Below are positions 11,700 through 22,923 of a DNA stretch of 64,000 nucleotides, piece by piece. The translations under genes were made by a program, and so were the position numbers. This stretch comes from Sarocladium kiliense (Eukaryota; Ascomycota; Sordariomycetes; Hypocreales; Sarocladiaceae): contig JAUZTG010000016.1 in the NCBI GenBank assembly GCA_030734395.1, forward strand, positions 1,178,001 to 1,242,000, read 5' to 3'. Within the stretch, counting starts at the first letter, position 1; every line of letters starts with the position of its first letter. Below the pieces are notes generated by a model that was not told the DNA's origin, ran no database searches, and was given only the letters and a program-made list of their open reading frames with translations.

Positions 11700-12779
11700 C
11701 TACCGTCTATGATGCCTATCATAGTCACGGTCTCGATGTCTATGCCTATCACTCCCATAGTCCCTCTCCCTCCGATCGCCCCCCCTATCGCGATCTCGGT
11801 CTCTCTCCCTTTCCCGCTCTCTTTCTCTTTTGTAGCTGTCCTCACCTCGCCTCTTTTCTTTCCGCTTCTCTTCTTCTCTCCTGTACTCGCTCAGTTTGGG
11901 AGGTCTCTTATCCCGTCCTCCACCTCGTTTGTTCTTCCCTTGATCCCAGCCACCGAGGTCTTCTGCATCTTTCAGTTCTTTCGCTCCAAGCCCTAGTCGG
12001 TTCGGTCTTCGAACGACTGGTTTCCTTGCTGGTGCTCTCTCTTTACCATCCCATCCCATGCCGCGTAAGAGGGCAGCGCCAAATTCTTCGACAGGCATGG
12101 CTTCGTAGTCTGCGAGAGTGGGTGCTTCGCCGGCTTCGGCAACGGCTGCTTGGTAGGCTGAATCCTCGGTCGCGGGTGCCGAAGGGATGACGAGGTCGTC
12201 CTTCTTGGGCGCTTTGCCAAGTAACGCATCCATGGCTTCATCGTCTGCTGCGCGTGGTGGTGGAGATGGTGATTTTGAGGCGCCATTGGACGCCGCCTCT
12301 GGTTGTTGCTCGGCGTCCTGCGCGTGGTCCTCCTCTGGCTTGTCCTTCTTTGTAATCGTTAACCCCCATTTGATGCCCTTGTCCTGGTCCGCAGGCTCCG
12401 TCTCAACATTTGCTCCGTTTCCATTGTGTTGCCTTGCCGCGCCAGGCGGCGTAGACTGTCTTCCCCTCTTGTTGCCCCTCGCTTCTGCCTTCCAGTCGCG
12501 GTTTGGCTGCCTAGCGATGACGTACGCCTTCTTCTCAGCCTTTTCACGTCGCTCTTCGTTCTCTGCACCTGATGCGCCAAATCCTGTGATCTTCTCGTGG
12601 GTGCCACGGCGTTCATCGTCTGAACCAGAGTCGTCATCATCGTCGTGGCCCCATGGTTGTGGACGGGCGCGCTTCCCGAGCGAAGAAGGCGGCGCGGGAC
12701 GGGAGGAAGGTGACGATTTGTTTGGCGGCCCGGAGCCAATTTTGATGGCTATGCGGCCAGCGCCGTTGGGTTTGGACAT
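11700..12779 (-). CDS. SPP2: Pre-mRNA-splicing factor Spp2 (G-patch)
   Basis: A single-exon frame of 359 aa. The frame extends upstream only without an ATG, so MSKPNGAGRIAIKIG is taken as the N-terminus. The key feature is the G-patch-like motif PVEEFGAALLRGMGWDG, preceded by DYEAMPVE and followed by PNRLGLGAKE, characteristic of Spp2/MOS2/GPKOW proteins. Family knowledge: Spp2 binds and stimulates the DEAH helicase Prp2 (Prp16-like family) before the first splicing step in the nucleus. The C-terminal 90 residues are an extreme Arg/Glu/Asp repeat (RERERERERD style) ending in histidine-arginine residues. This tract explains the purine-rich, low-complexity DNA at 11700-11900. The gene is convergent with the MFS transporter and divergent from EAF1. 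Confidence 0.88.
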   Translation of the reverse strand: MSKPNGAGRIAIKIGSGPPNKSSPSSRPAPPSSLGKRARPQPWGHDDDDDSGSDDERRGTHEKITGFGASGAENEERREKAEKKAYVIARQPNRDWKAEARGNKRGRQSTPPGAARQHNGNGANVETEPADQDKGIKWGLTITKKDKPEEDHAQDAEQQPEAASNGASKSPSPPPRAADDEAMDALLGKAPKKDDLVIPSAPATEDSAYQAAVAEAGEAPTLADYEAMPVEEFGAALLRGMGWDGKERAPARKPVVRRPNRLGLGAKELKDAEDLGGWDQGKNKRGGGRDKRPPKLSEYRREEEKRKEKRRGEDSYKRERERERERDRDRDRGGDRRERDYGSDRHRHRDRDYDRHHRR

Positions 12780-14302
12780 CGTGATGCGCGGGAGGCCGCA
12801 AAGGGGGAGGGTTGATATGATCAATGTTTGCTCATAAATCCGTTGCGACGTGAAAGCGTAGGCTCCAAAAAATGTGTGGCGTCCGACGTCACTTTGGAAA
12901 GACCGTTGTGGCTCAGTCGACGGCCTCTACTGTGGCTTGACTCTTTCAGCGCTGCAAGGTGGTGGCGGCAGGCATGTGATCCCCCGCCAATGCAAGACCT
13001 CCCTTCCCTTCGCCAGAACACCACAAGCCGTACTTGCTGCACATCGCAACCTAGGCATTTCAATGATGGGCCTAGTCAAGCGGAGTCGCATGCTACGATC
13101 GCGGGTCGCGTGCGATCTTAGCGGCACGAGTCAAGCACAAGCAGAAGAGGGTGTCAAGTAGCGACACAAGCTGGAGGGATCGGGCGAAGACGCCGGCGCC
13201 GGTGGTGACGGTACGGTTCTGATGCCAAGAGCGAGAAACCGGAGTCTTTCGTTTTCGTTGGCTGCATGCACATGGGGATATGAGGAGGGGTGTTTATCCA
13301 TTTTCTTCCTGTGTTGGTAGGTTGGACAACCACTTTGTGTGAGCGAGGGTATCTGAGCGAGTAGGATTGTTTGGTCCGGAATGCAAAAGTCTAATCCAGG
13401 CTGCACGCGTCAGGGATTGTATGCATACCTGGATCACAAAATCCCATGTCGACGTATTCCGTCGTGATTGTCTAATAATGCCAATAGTTCCTGGTTGCCA
13501 GGTATTTAGAACTTGCTGCGGTAGTACTCTTGATTCTCTATAGCGTGTTTTTTTCTAAGGTGAGATAAATCCGAACCAAGAAGCATAACACTACGAAGCT
13601 AGTCATGTACTCTAGCTATGGCGATCAATGACTTGGTGATTTATTGACTCCAAGAACGCCTGGCAACTCTCAAATCTCATCTTGGCTCCGCTACACTGAT
13701 CTTCCAAGTCTTTCTCACGGTGGCCTTAGCGCCTCTACCGCGCGATCCTGGGCTACTGTTGTTAGTGTCTGTCCGGGGCCTCTGCTCATTGACCCGGGGC
13801 GCTGCCCAGTGCAGAGCCGCTCCACCCTGTCTATCCCTTTTCCGGCAAGGGCTCATAGCGTGTGGCTCTTCACTTTGATAAGGAAAACAGCGGCCAGGAC
13901 ACTACACTCAAAGGAGGGGCGCCACTGACAGGGAGTTTGGAATTGCCTACAGGGGGTTTCCGGCGAGCACTGATCCCCCTTTTACTGCACTGTACACAAC
14001 CACCAAGAGCGACTCGGGTCCCTATAGCCAACTCCTTCTTCCCACACTGCCTGCTGCATCCAGTACCCAAACACCACATACCTACCACAGCACCGCCGAA
14101 AACACCGCCCGCTGCCCGACCATCAAATTTTTGTACGCCTTTCCCCCGAACCCCCCGACCGACGACGAATTTTCAAAGGCCTCGCATCACGAAAACCATC
14201 AACAAAACCGCACCGCCGCCCCTTTGCATCGCCTCCGACCGCCTCATTAAATTCCCGGCGTTCGACTCCATATTCTGCAGTTGTTTTCGCTCCTGCGGAC
14301 AC
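12780..14302. other. Intergenic region between SPP2 and EAF1
   Basis: A 1.5-kb divergent promoter region. The right third (about 14050-14300) is cytosine-rich and probably the EAF1 leader. No additional gene was recognised; short open frames on both strands have no protein-like features. Confidence 0.55.
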
Positions 14303-14326
14303 ATGTCGCGGCCGTCGATGCTATGA
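14303..14326 (+). promoter_or_regulatory. Upstream ORF overlapping the EAF1 start codon
   Basis: A seven-codon ORF begins at ATG 14303 and ends at TGA 14324-14326. Its stop overlaps the main ATG (14323-14325) in the arrangement ATGA. This geometry can allow termination-reinitiation or leaky scanning, so it may tune translation of the NuA4 scaffold. Confidence 0.5.
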
Positions 14327-17300
14327 CTGAGGTCGGAGCCGCCGATCTATCCAGGCTGCTTCACTCCAAGCGCAATGAATACGAGTGAGTAACCCACCGT
14401 TGGAAAGAGCGATTTTTTCCGATCGTAATGATATAATTTTCGTGATGCTGACACGATCAAGTGCAATTGTGACATCGCGCAAGCGCAAGCTTCGCGAGCT
14501 CTTCGCGGTCGCGACCCATGCGGAGTCTCTACCACGCGATGGCTTCACAAACCCGGACGCAACAGAGCCCACGCCCGCCGAGTCGCAATTCCTGCAAGCA
14601 AATGATATCTTACAGTACGTTCGGGCGATTGATCCAGGCCTTTTTCGGGGTGCGATACGCGTCGTGGATGCCTGTATCGCGCTTCTAACGACGCTGTCGT
14701 CCTCCAATACTGACAATGATCCTTAGGGACAAGCTATTCGACGATGCAACTCTTCCGAAGCGATCCGAGCCGAACGTTGGGTTCTTTGTTCAGTCCCTCC
14801 ATAATGTTCTCTTCCCTCCTGCCGAAACCCAGCCTGCCCCGAGCGCAGTAGCGACGAAGATCGAGGTACCAACACCATCTCAACCCATCAAGCCGCCCTC
14901 TGCCGTCATTCCCAACGCAAGGCAAGGACCAGCAGCTCCCGCCGGACGCCTCACCCCCGTATCGTCGGTTTCTTCACCCTTGTCTGCGCCTGTCGATTCG
15001 AAATCCTCTTCCGCTAGCCCCGTGAGCAGTGGACCGAACGCCATTGCCACCCCAATCCCTCCGAGCCGTGAAGCGCGCCCTTCCACCTCGGTTGCGCCAG
15101 ACCACATAACGGCCGATGCGAAGGCGAAGCAACCTGCGCAAGTCAGCTTCCCACCAGGGACGAAAGGGTCGCCGTCCACGACACCGTCGCAGATTGGCCC
15201 GAAACCTACAAGTGTCAACAGAAATGTGGTCCCTGGTCCGGCGACAAATGGACGTACTACGCCTGGTGTCAGTCTCGCAGACGCAGTGAAGAATAGCGAT
15301 GCTGTCTCTTCTCCCGGCTCAACAGCTGCGAGTGTGGCTACACCGCATGTTCACTCTGCCTCGACTGACACAAGCCCGGATAAGGAGGCACCTCCGAAGC
15401 TAGAACCAGCTCAGGAAAAGTCAATACCCAAGCAAGCCGACGAACAAACGCCTTCGGCATCCCGAGACTTGCGTGAAGCCGACAGTGCAGCTGGTATGGT
15501 GGTTGACTCGGCAGAGGAGCAGCTTCTGCAGGAGTCAAGGCTCTCAGCGCAAGCTGCTACTCCTCGAGCAGCATCAGGCGAGCCTGCAAAGCTTCCAGCT
15601 CCGTCAGGACTTGCTGCAAAAAGCGCCTCTCCCGCACCAGCTGTCGTCGCCAATGCCACACCCAAAGCCTCCGAGATTCCAGACAGTCAGAAAGAGCTGC
15701 CTGATAGGATGGAAGTCGACAGTACGCCTTTGACAAAGGAAGCGCTCGCAGCCACACAGATACCGCAGGAGCGCAATACTTCTGGCGCGGCTGCATCGGC
15801 ATCATCACAGCCACCGCAAAGCCCATCAAAGGACAGTGCACAAGTCTCGGAAAGGGCCGTCACCAGAGTTTCGTCAGGCGCCATGCGACTGAAGTCTGTC
15901 AACGAAATCGTCGGTGGTACACCAAAGGCCAATCTAGCATCGGATCGTACGGTGACGCAAGACTTCGAAAATCAGCTCACTCCACTCACGTCAACATCAC
16001 AATCACCATCCTCACGATATCGCCATGGCCGTCCTCAATCCCGCGGACAGGTCTCCACGGTGCTATTCGCGAAGCAACCAAAACGCAGCGACGAGAAATC
16101 CGTGGCACCGGATGAGAAGGAAATCATCAAACCCGAGGACGACTATTTCACCCCTCTTTTTGTTCAAGGCTTCACCAATTCCTCAAGCTGGATGCAACCC
16201 ATGGAGAAACTACTTTACCAAGCTAACAAAACAATTGCTACGCCGGATGCTCTGCTTGCCCTGCAGGACCATCAAGCTTGCAAGGTCCTGCGTAGAGTCT
16301 ATCACCTCCAGCAGAACGACAAGTGGTCACTAAGACAGCCGAAGCGCTGCCCTGAGCCAACGCGGCAGGCGTCGCAATGGGATGTACTCATTAAGGAAGT
16401 GAAATGGATGAGGACTGACTTCCGCGAGGAGCGCAAGTGGAAAATGGCACTTGCGAGAAACCTAGCCTATGCCTGCGCAGAGTGGCACGCGGCCTCACCA
16501 GAGCTAAGGAAAGAGATGCAAATCCCTGCGCATATTCCCCCTAAGGCTCAGCCAACTGCCGATGTGTCCATGGCCGATGCTGATGAAGACGGCCCTGAAA
16601 ATCAACCTACGCCCGACCTCGTTTCTTCAGCAGACTCCCCGCAAAATATTGAGGAGCTCTCAGACGATTTTATTGAGACCGTCGCTCCTTCCGCGATCTT
16701 CGCCTTGCAGGAAGATGACTTGGTTTTCGGCCTCCGACGCTCTCCTACCGCAGACCGCCTTCTTGACGAACTGCCAATGTATAGCTCGCCTCTCCAAGTA
16801 ACCAAGGTTGACCCCCTGAATCCCGACTTCGATCCCGATGCCCTATGGCGACGGCCAGCATTACCACTCAGCAAATATGTTGAGGGCCAGATGAAGGTGG
16901 TCGCGCCAGCTCCGCCGAAGAAACGCAGCAGATATGAGTATGAGGATGATTCATCCGATGATGAGGTCGAAACCCTCTTCCCTGCTGATGGCCGTGCTCA
17001 TCGCGTGCAGTTGCCACCCGCCAGTGACGCTGTCTCCCTATTCAAACCTGAGATGAAGCATACTCGTGACCGTCTCCATGCCGGTCATCAGTTCCGACCA
17101 CCCTCTGAGCACCCAATGCCGGTTCAGAGCTTCTACGAATGCCGCAGTCCCTCACAATGGACGCAGTCCGAGGATGATGAACTGCGCAGTCTCGTACGAG
17201 AGTACACGTACAATTGGCCGCTCATCTCGGGGATGCTATCAAGCCGATCCCAATTCACTTCGGGTGCAGAAAGACGCACGCCCTGGGAATGCTTTGAACG

Positions 17301-18939
17301 CTGGATCAATCTGGAGGGCCTGCCCGCTGATATGTCCAAGACGCAGTACTTCAAAGCCTATAACTCAAGGATCGAAGCTGCCCAGCGGGTCATCATGCAA
17401 CAGAACCAGCTTGCTGCTCAGCAGGCTAGCGCATCAGGTAACAACACTACACCATTGAGGAGGCGTCCATCGGTACCGCTGAGGGTAGAGAGGCGACGGA
17501 ACCAAAAGCATTTGACTCTGATAGACGCCATGAGGAAGCTTGCCAAGAAGCGCGAGACACAACAACAGAAACAACAGCAGACCGCAGCGCAAAGTGCGGC
17601 GAACAAGAAGCCCATTGACACGAGCAACCAAAGACTTCCTACTAAAACACCCCGCGACTACAGTCTCCTTCGTTGGGAGCGCGACCAGGCCCTGGCTGAA
17701 CGCATGGCACAATATGCCGCAAAGCAGGATGCTCAGAGACGAGTAAGTTCATCGCAGTAGCATGAGTGCATCAGAATCCCGACTAACATGGAATAGGCGG
17801 CCATACAAGCAGCCAGGGGTCAAGGTCAAGCTGGTCAAGCAGCAGCGGGTCAGCCACAAGGTGGTCAGGGTGGCGTGCCAGCTGCTCAGCAGATCAACCA
17901 TGCGGGAGCTGTGAATGGCGTCAATGGTGTGCAGCGTAATAACATTCCCAGTCATGTTGCCGTCGCTGCAGCCGCCGCAGCGGCGCAGCAACAGGGTCGA
18001 CCTCGCATGCCTCTTCAGGCGCCAGTCAATGGTATGGCCAATGGCGGTGGTGTTCAAGCACACATGAATGGAGGTCTTGCTGCCCCGGTCGCCCATATGA
18101 ACGGGCAGCCTCAGATGCAGGCCGCGTTGCAAGCTCAGCAGCAACAATTGTCACAGCAACAACAACAGCAACAACGTGTGCAGATCCCGACATCGCAAGC
18201 GGAGCTGATGATGCGGGCTCAACGCATGGCGGAGCAACAGCGTAACGCGATCCAAATGCAGCAGCAACAGCATGCACAGCAGCATCCGCAACAGCATCAG
18301 CAACATATGCAGCAGCAGCAGCAGCAGCAGACACCGGCCCAACAGAGCAACGTCGGTACTCCTGGCTCGCAGGGCACGCAAGGTTCTCCACCCATGAGGA
18401 ATGGGGTGGCAAACATGAATCAACAAAACTTCATGAACAATGCCCAGAACCTCCTGGCGCAGTACGGGGCCAATGGAGGTCATGGCACTCCTAAGGGTGG
18501 TCTCCATATGCCATCGCTTGCTGCAGGTTCACCAGGCCAGGCGCAAGCTCGGCCGCAGCCGCAGTTTCCTAACAATATCAGCGCGCAGCTCGCCCAGCTT
18601 GAGGCTAACTTCCTGGCTAAAAACCCGAGCTTGACGCCTGAGCAGACCAGGCAATTGGCAACAGAGCATCTCACGCGCGCGATGATGCAACAACGTCAAT
18701 CGGCCATGAATGCAGCGGCAGGTGGCGCTGCAGCGGCTGCGTTGGCGAATGCTCAGCCAGGCATTGCGAATGGCATGACTGCTACAACCAGTCCACATCA
18801 ATACGCGGCGCTTCTTAGGCAGCAGCAGCAGCAACAGGCGTCCCAGGCTGCACAGTCGGCAAGTCCTGTTCCGCAAGCACAGCAGATTGCTCATCAGCGC
18901 CAATCCAGTGAAGGTTCAACGCCGAGTGTTCCTAAATAA
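14323..18939 (+). CDS. EAF1: Eaf1/Vid21, NuA4 histone acetyltransferase scaffold
   Basis: Model: join(14323..14384, 14462..14614, 14727..17742, 17797..18939), giving 1457 aa. The N-terminus (MTEVGAADLSRLLHSKRNEYD, then TSRKRKLRELFAVA) is typical of fungal Eaf1. Residues about 90-540 are a long Pro/Ser/Ala/Thr-rich disordered region. An HSA helix lies at about 610-670 (QWDVLIKEVKWMRTDFREER). A Myb/SANT domain lies at about 880-940 (QWTQSEDDELRSLVREYTYNWPLISGML). The C-terminal 380 residues are Gln/Ala-rich with several polyglutamine runs. Family knowledge: Eaf1 holds the NuA4 complex together, its HSA binding Arp4/actin and its SANT region contacting Tra1, in chromatin acetylation and repair. 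The uORF at 14303 overlaps the start codon. Confidence 0.92.
18136..18330 (+). repeat. CAG/CAA glutamine-codon repeats in EAF1
   Basis: Interrupted CAA/CAG runs at about 18136-18174, 18256-18300 and 18307-18330 encode polyglutamine. The mixed codons would limit slippage compared with pure CAG, but length polymorphism between strains is plausible. Confidence 0.7.
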
Positions 18940-19691
18940 AGCTCTGCGAAGCATGTGTCCACATGTTGTCGACTGTGTATATTGTTCATTTTGCTTGGTG
19001 GTTCAGGGAGCGATGCGGAGTTTCTGCGGTTCAAGGGGTTCAGCGGGTTGCTTGGTTTATTGTCTATTCACGTCCAAGCGATTCGTTACGCGAAGAGGGT
19101 TGTACCTATCAGTGGAGGAACGACAAAGTAGGCCACGCCTGGTGGCTGATGAGGGGCCATCAGGCTGGTCATGGGTAGCGATGGAGATGTACATATTAAA
19201 ATAATCCCCTCTAACAAGCACCAGTTTTGGGATCAGGGGGCCGGTCCATTTGAGGCTGTTTTTCCCCCTCTTCTTCAACTTTTTGCCAAACATACACTCG
19301 TCCCACATATTCTGTGAATGCTTAGTGAGAAAACGGGGTCAAGGTCGGCGACACATGAGCACGCAAACCTGTAAGGTGAGGATGTCATGAGAAATGTCCA
19401 TTCATACAGCGTGGCCCCGCCCAATAAAGGACGGGCACGAGTCTACCATAAAGTTTGTCTATCAGATCCAGCGAATCAGGATAAATCATCACCGTTAGAT
19501 GAGAAAGTTGCAGGAAACAGTGAAATACAACGCCCTGACAATGCTTCACCACGCGTCATCGTCTTGAGCCCCCGTCTTAAGTGGCGACCGATCCGCACTG
19601 CCAGACGCAGCCTGAGATGGGTTTGTAAGGCCAACTGAGGCGTGGTTTCCGTAAACACTTTCCTCGGAATACCACATACGCTTGCTATCCA
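18940..19691. other. Convergent 3' region of EAF1 and NHX1
   Basis: A gap between two convergent genes, presumably holding both 3' UTRs and polyadenylation sites. No gene was recognised. Confidence 0.55.
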
Positions 19692-21932
19692 CTAATGTCC
19701 CTCGCCTCCTCCTCGGCCAGTACCATCACCGTGAAGCAACAGCTTCGGCTTAATAAAGTCCTCATCCAATTGGCGGAATAGGCCAGCGGGGTCCTCAGCT
19801 TGCCAAAGTTGACGAATCGCACCAGTGGCTGTCATCGTCGGCACTGAAGAGCCTCCAGCAGCTGATGAAGGCTCTCCGGCTGGTGTCGCGAAGGGGCTGT
19901 TCGCACCAGACCCGGCGTGAGGGGCGGGACTGCCGCGTGGCATTGGAGATCGACGAGCGGGTGGAGGTAGGTCGGATGTGTCGATGTCGCTGCCGAAGTC
20001 AGAGTCATCGTCACCACGGCGACCGAGGAGGTCTGTTCGCTCAAAGTCGTCAGGGTTGCGGAGCGAGTTTTTGCGGCTGAGACTGGCACCACGAGGGGCT
20101 GCAGCGGTGTTAGGTGAGCGATGGCCAGAGACGTAGCTTGCTGAACGAGCTCCCATGCCGCCACTGGCAGTATCGAGGTTATTCAGTGGAACGGTGCCAT
20201 TACGACGAGGATTGTAGCCAATTCCGGCGCCGGACCGCTTCACTTGGAGGCCGGTGTTGAGGGACTCAATATCAAACTCATCGTCACTGTCGATTTCCTC
20301 GACTACGCCTGTGCGAATGCCAAGGATTTCGAGCATACGAGCAGTGGTACCGCCGAAAATGATGACTGTCAACACCACCACGACCAACACAGTGGCGCGG
20401 AGCGCATACGAATTCTCGCCAGTGAGAAGGGCAGCCAGAGCGACGCCGACAGCTCCTCGGAGACCAGCCCAGAAGAGCATAGCTTGGTAGTTGTAAGGCA
20501 GCTCATCGGCGGTGGTCTCCACGCCACGTCTGCGCGCACGGTAACGGAAGAACCAGTTGAGCGCTTTGGAGAGGGGGAAGACGGCAACCCAGCGCGCGGC
20601 AACGACAGCAATGATGGTGATGATGATCAGTGGTGGTTGGAATTGTTGTGCATCAGTGAACAGGGCGAGTCCAAGATAGATGAAGATAAAGTTTTCCGAC
20701 AGTTGTGACATGACCTGGAATAGGTACTTGGTAGTGAGCTGTGTGCGTCGGGACATGTTGAAGTATGCATAATGCTTGAGTGTGATACCACAGAAAAGCA
20801 GTGATACGATACCTGTGCCAATGTTAGTACTGCATGGTAAAGGGACGGAATGCGAAATGCGTACCCGACATATGAACACCATGAGAGAAGAAATACGTGG
20901 CGTATGCGATCAGCACAACCAGGCAGCTCTCGATCTTGGGGAATCTCCGGACATATGTGAACTTTAACAGCAGGGCTGTTGCAACACCAACAACGACACC
21001 AATCATCAAGCTGCCGAAGAAAATGAGCAAGAAGATCCCTGTGGCCTCAATGAAGCTGATGAGACCATAGCTGGTCGCGTCGGTCTTCTTGTACTTCTGC
21101 GCGGTCTCGAAGATGACGATGGCAATCGCATCGTTAAGGATAGACTCGCCGAAAATGATGGTGTATAGCTTAGGGTCGACCTTGTAGGTGTTGAAGATGG
21201 CAATGATAGTGACGGGATCGGTGGCAGACAGTGTTGCGCCGACTGAGATAGCATCGACAAAGGTCATCTTGAGAGAGCCTGGAATCAACGCGAAAAGCCA
21301 GAGGATAAGCCCGATGACCACGGCAGATAGGAATGTTCCTGCGAAGGCGAAGGTCAAGATGGTGCCAATGTTTCGGAAGAAGTTCGCTTGATGTAGCTCA
21401 TAGCCTGATGACAGGATGATAGGTGGCAGTAAGAGGTTGAAGAAGATCTGGTAATCGAAGCGGACGATGTTGCTGATCGAGTCGCCAGAGGTGATGAGGA
21501 GGACGAGACCGACAATCATGCCTAGAGTGTGGTCAGCAACTTGCGCAGGAATATAGAGAAGGAAGAACGAGGAGTGTCGAACCGGCAAAGATGGATATAA
21601 CAGTCTCGTGGACGGCTGTGATCTTCTTCTGCTGCAGGATGTAACTCGTGAAGAATGCTACGATCAACAGCATGATGAGGATGAAGAGTGCCCATGCTGC
21701 GAACAGCTCCTTCTCGCCAGCGTCGCCCTCTGCGAGCTTAGTCAGTCTATGTTCGATTTCGTGAAAAGCGCCAACGGTTCGGCAGTCGTACCTTCGGGAT
21801 CTGAAGCATCATCGCGCGCTGCCAGCGTAAGGTAGTTAGCATCTGAACTCCTAGAACTGAAGTTATGGAGGGGGGCCGATGCGACGCACCAAGGAGCTTG
21901 AAGCCCTCGCGGACGAGCTTCGAGGCAGACAT
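19692..21932 (-). CDS. NHX1: Endosomal/vacuolar Na+/H+ exchanger Nhx1
   Basis: Model: complement(join(19692..20812, 20865..21521, 21583..21729, 21792..21818, 21890..21932)), giving 664 aa; exon 2 is only 27 nt. About 12 membrane segments precede a cytosolic tail. FFNLLLPPIILSSGYELH is the amiloride-site helix region, DPVTIIAIF is the discontinuous helix, and FGESILNDAIAI carries the Asn-Asp pair essential for Na+(K+)/H+ exchange. LRGAVGVALAALL is the later conserved arginine helix. The tail from about residue 480 is Ser/Pro/Gly-rich with a dileucine-type FERTDLLGRRGDDD. Family knowledge: the protein sits in late endosome/prevacuolar membranes, controls lumenal pH and ion content, and supports trafficking and salt tolerance. 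Length is close to yeast Nhx1 (633 aa). Confidence 0.93.
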
Positions 21933-22506
21933 AGCTAGCGCTCTTGGCCCGACTCAATTGCAGGATGCGAAGTTGTGGTTTCGTGGATTTCCCCCGATTT
22001 TTTTTCTGTCGAGTCCTTCAGGCGACGAAGTCGAAACGTGTCTGAGGGACTGCTTGCGCAAGTCTGACAATGCGACGACGGATTGGAATGGTCATGGGCT
22101 TAACCCCGTGCCGAGGGCAGCAAGACCAGAAGGTTGATGGACTTTATCGGGCGAGAGCTGACGCGTAGCGGTGATGCTAGATGCTGAATGCTGGATGGAG
22201 AGGATGGACAAGGCAGAAGACGCAACGTGGGATCCAGGAGTAGATGATGATGGAGCTTGGCTGCGCAAGCTCGTTGCGTTAGCGGATTGGACTGGGCTGG
22301 GCTGGGCTGGGCTGCAAGGTACCAAGAGGGGCTTGTGCCTACCCTGTACCATCAAGTACTGAATCCCTGAAGCCCAGGAGCCGATAATGTTGGGCTGGCC
22401 TAACATTAAGCATTTTGTCTAGGAATCCCATTGAAAATAAATATTTCAAAACAAGTGATTATGTTCCATAACTCGCGTGCAGAGCCATGGCGATATATCA
22501 TGAAAT
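21933..22506. other. NHX1 promoter region and simple repeat
   Basis: The upstream region of NHX1 has no gene. It contains a short GGGCT pentanucleotide array. Confidence 0.5.
22293..22313 (+). repeat. GGGCT pentanucleotide microsatellite
   Basis: Four tandem copies of the unit GGGCT occur in non-coding DNA upstream of NHX1. Confidence 0.7.
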
Positions 22507-22923
22507 CTAACGTGCTGCCATTTTCCGTTGGATAGCTGTGATCATGCGGACAGCTTTTGATACCAACACCCGCGAAGGAACGAGACTGTGTAGACCATTT
22601 CGAAAACTGGGCGACCTTCCTCGTGGTCGAATGGATCCATAAATCTCCCCTGCGAATCGATCGTCAATGACTTTTAGTTGTTCAAGTGAGACCTGATCCA
22701 TCGGGACACTTAGCTCCTCACTTTCCGCAACTACTCGTCCTGGAATATGATGCGTTTCGCGGAAGGGGAAGCCTTTCTGAACAAAAAGATAAGCAACTTC
22801 TGTAGCGAGTGTATTTAGACCCAGTGCAGCAAGCATTCGCTCTGGTCGGAGACTAAGTGGTATATAGATGGCACCGCTTGCAATCTGTATACTACCAGGG
22901 ATAAGCTGAATGTGATCCAGCAT
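22507..22923 (-). pseudogene. Argininosuccinate lyase C-terminal remnant
   Basis: A 138-codon frame resembles only the last third of argininosuccinate lyase. Matching stretches are IQIASGAI, RPERMLAALGLNTLATEVA, QKGFPFRETHHIPGRVVA and SLEQLKVIDDRFAGEI, the helical region after the catalytic loop. The N-terminal domains and the signature GSSxMPQKKNP are absent. Upstream minus-strand DNA (22924-23200) was read in the relevant frame and shows no lyase sequence. The expected C-terminal motif (a Gly-Gly-Thr-Ser segment) is replaced by divergent sequence. A full lyase is about 460 aa, so this is most likely a truncated, non-functional copy of an arginine-biosynthesis enzyme. A small expressed protein cannot be excluded because the frame itself is open. 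Confidence 0.68.

Noticed and set aside
20244..20708. 154-codon plus-strand open frame inside NHX1
   Set aside because: It is the antisense of transmembrane and tail codons of the exchanger, which is well supported on the minus strand.
22261..22320. GGGCT tandem repeat as a CRISPR or satellite array
   Set aside because: Only four 5-bp units without spacers. It is a plain microsatellite in a eukaryotic genome.
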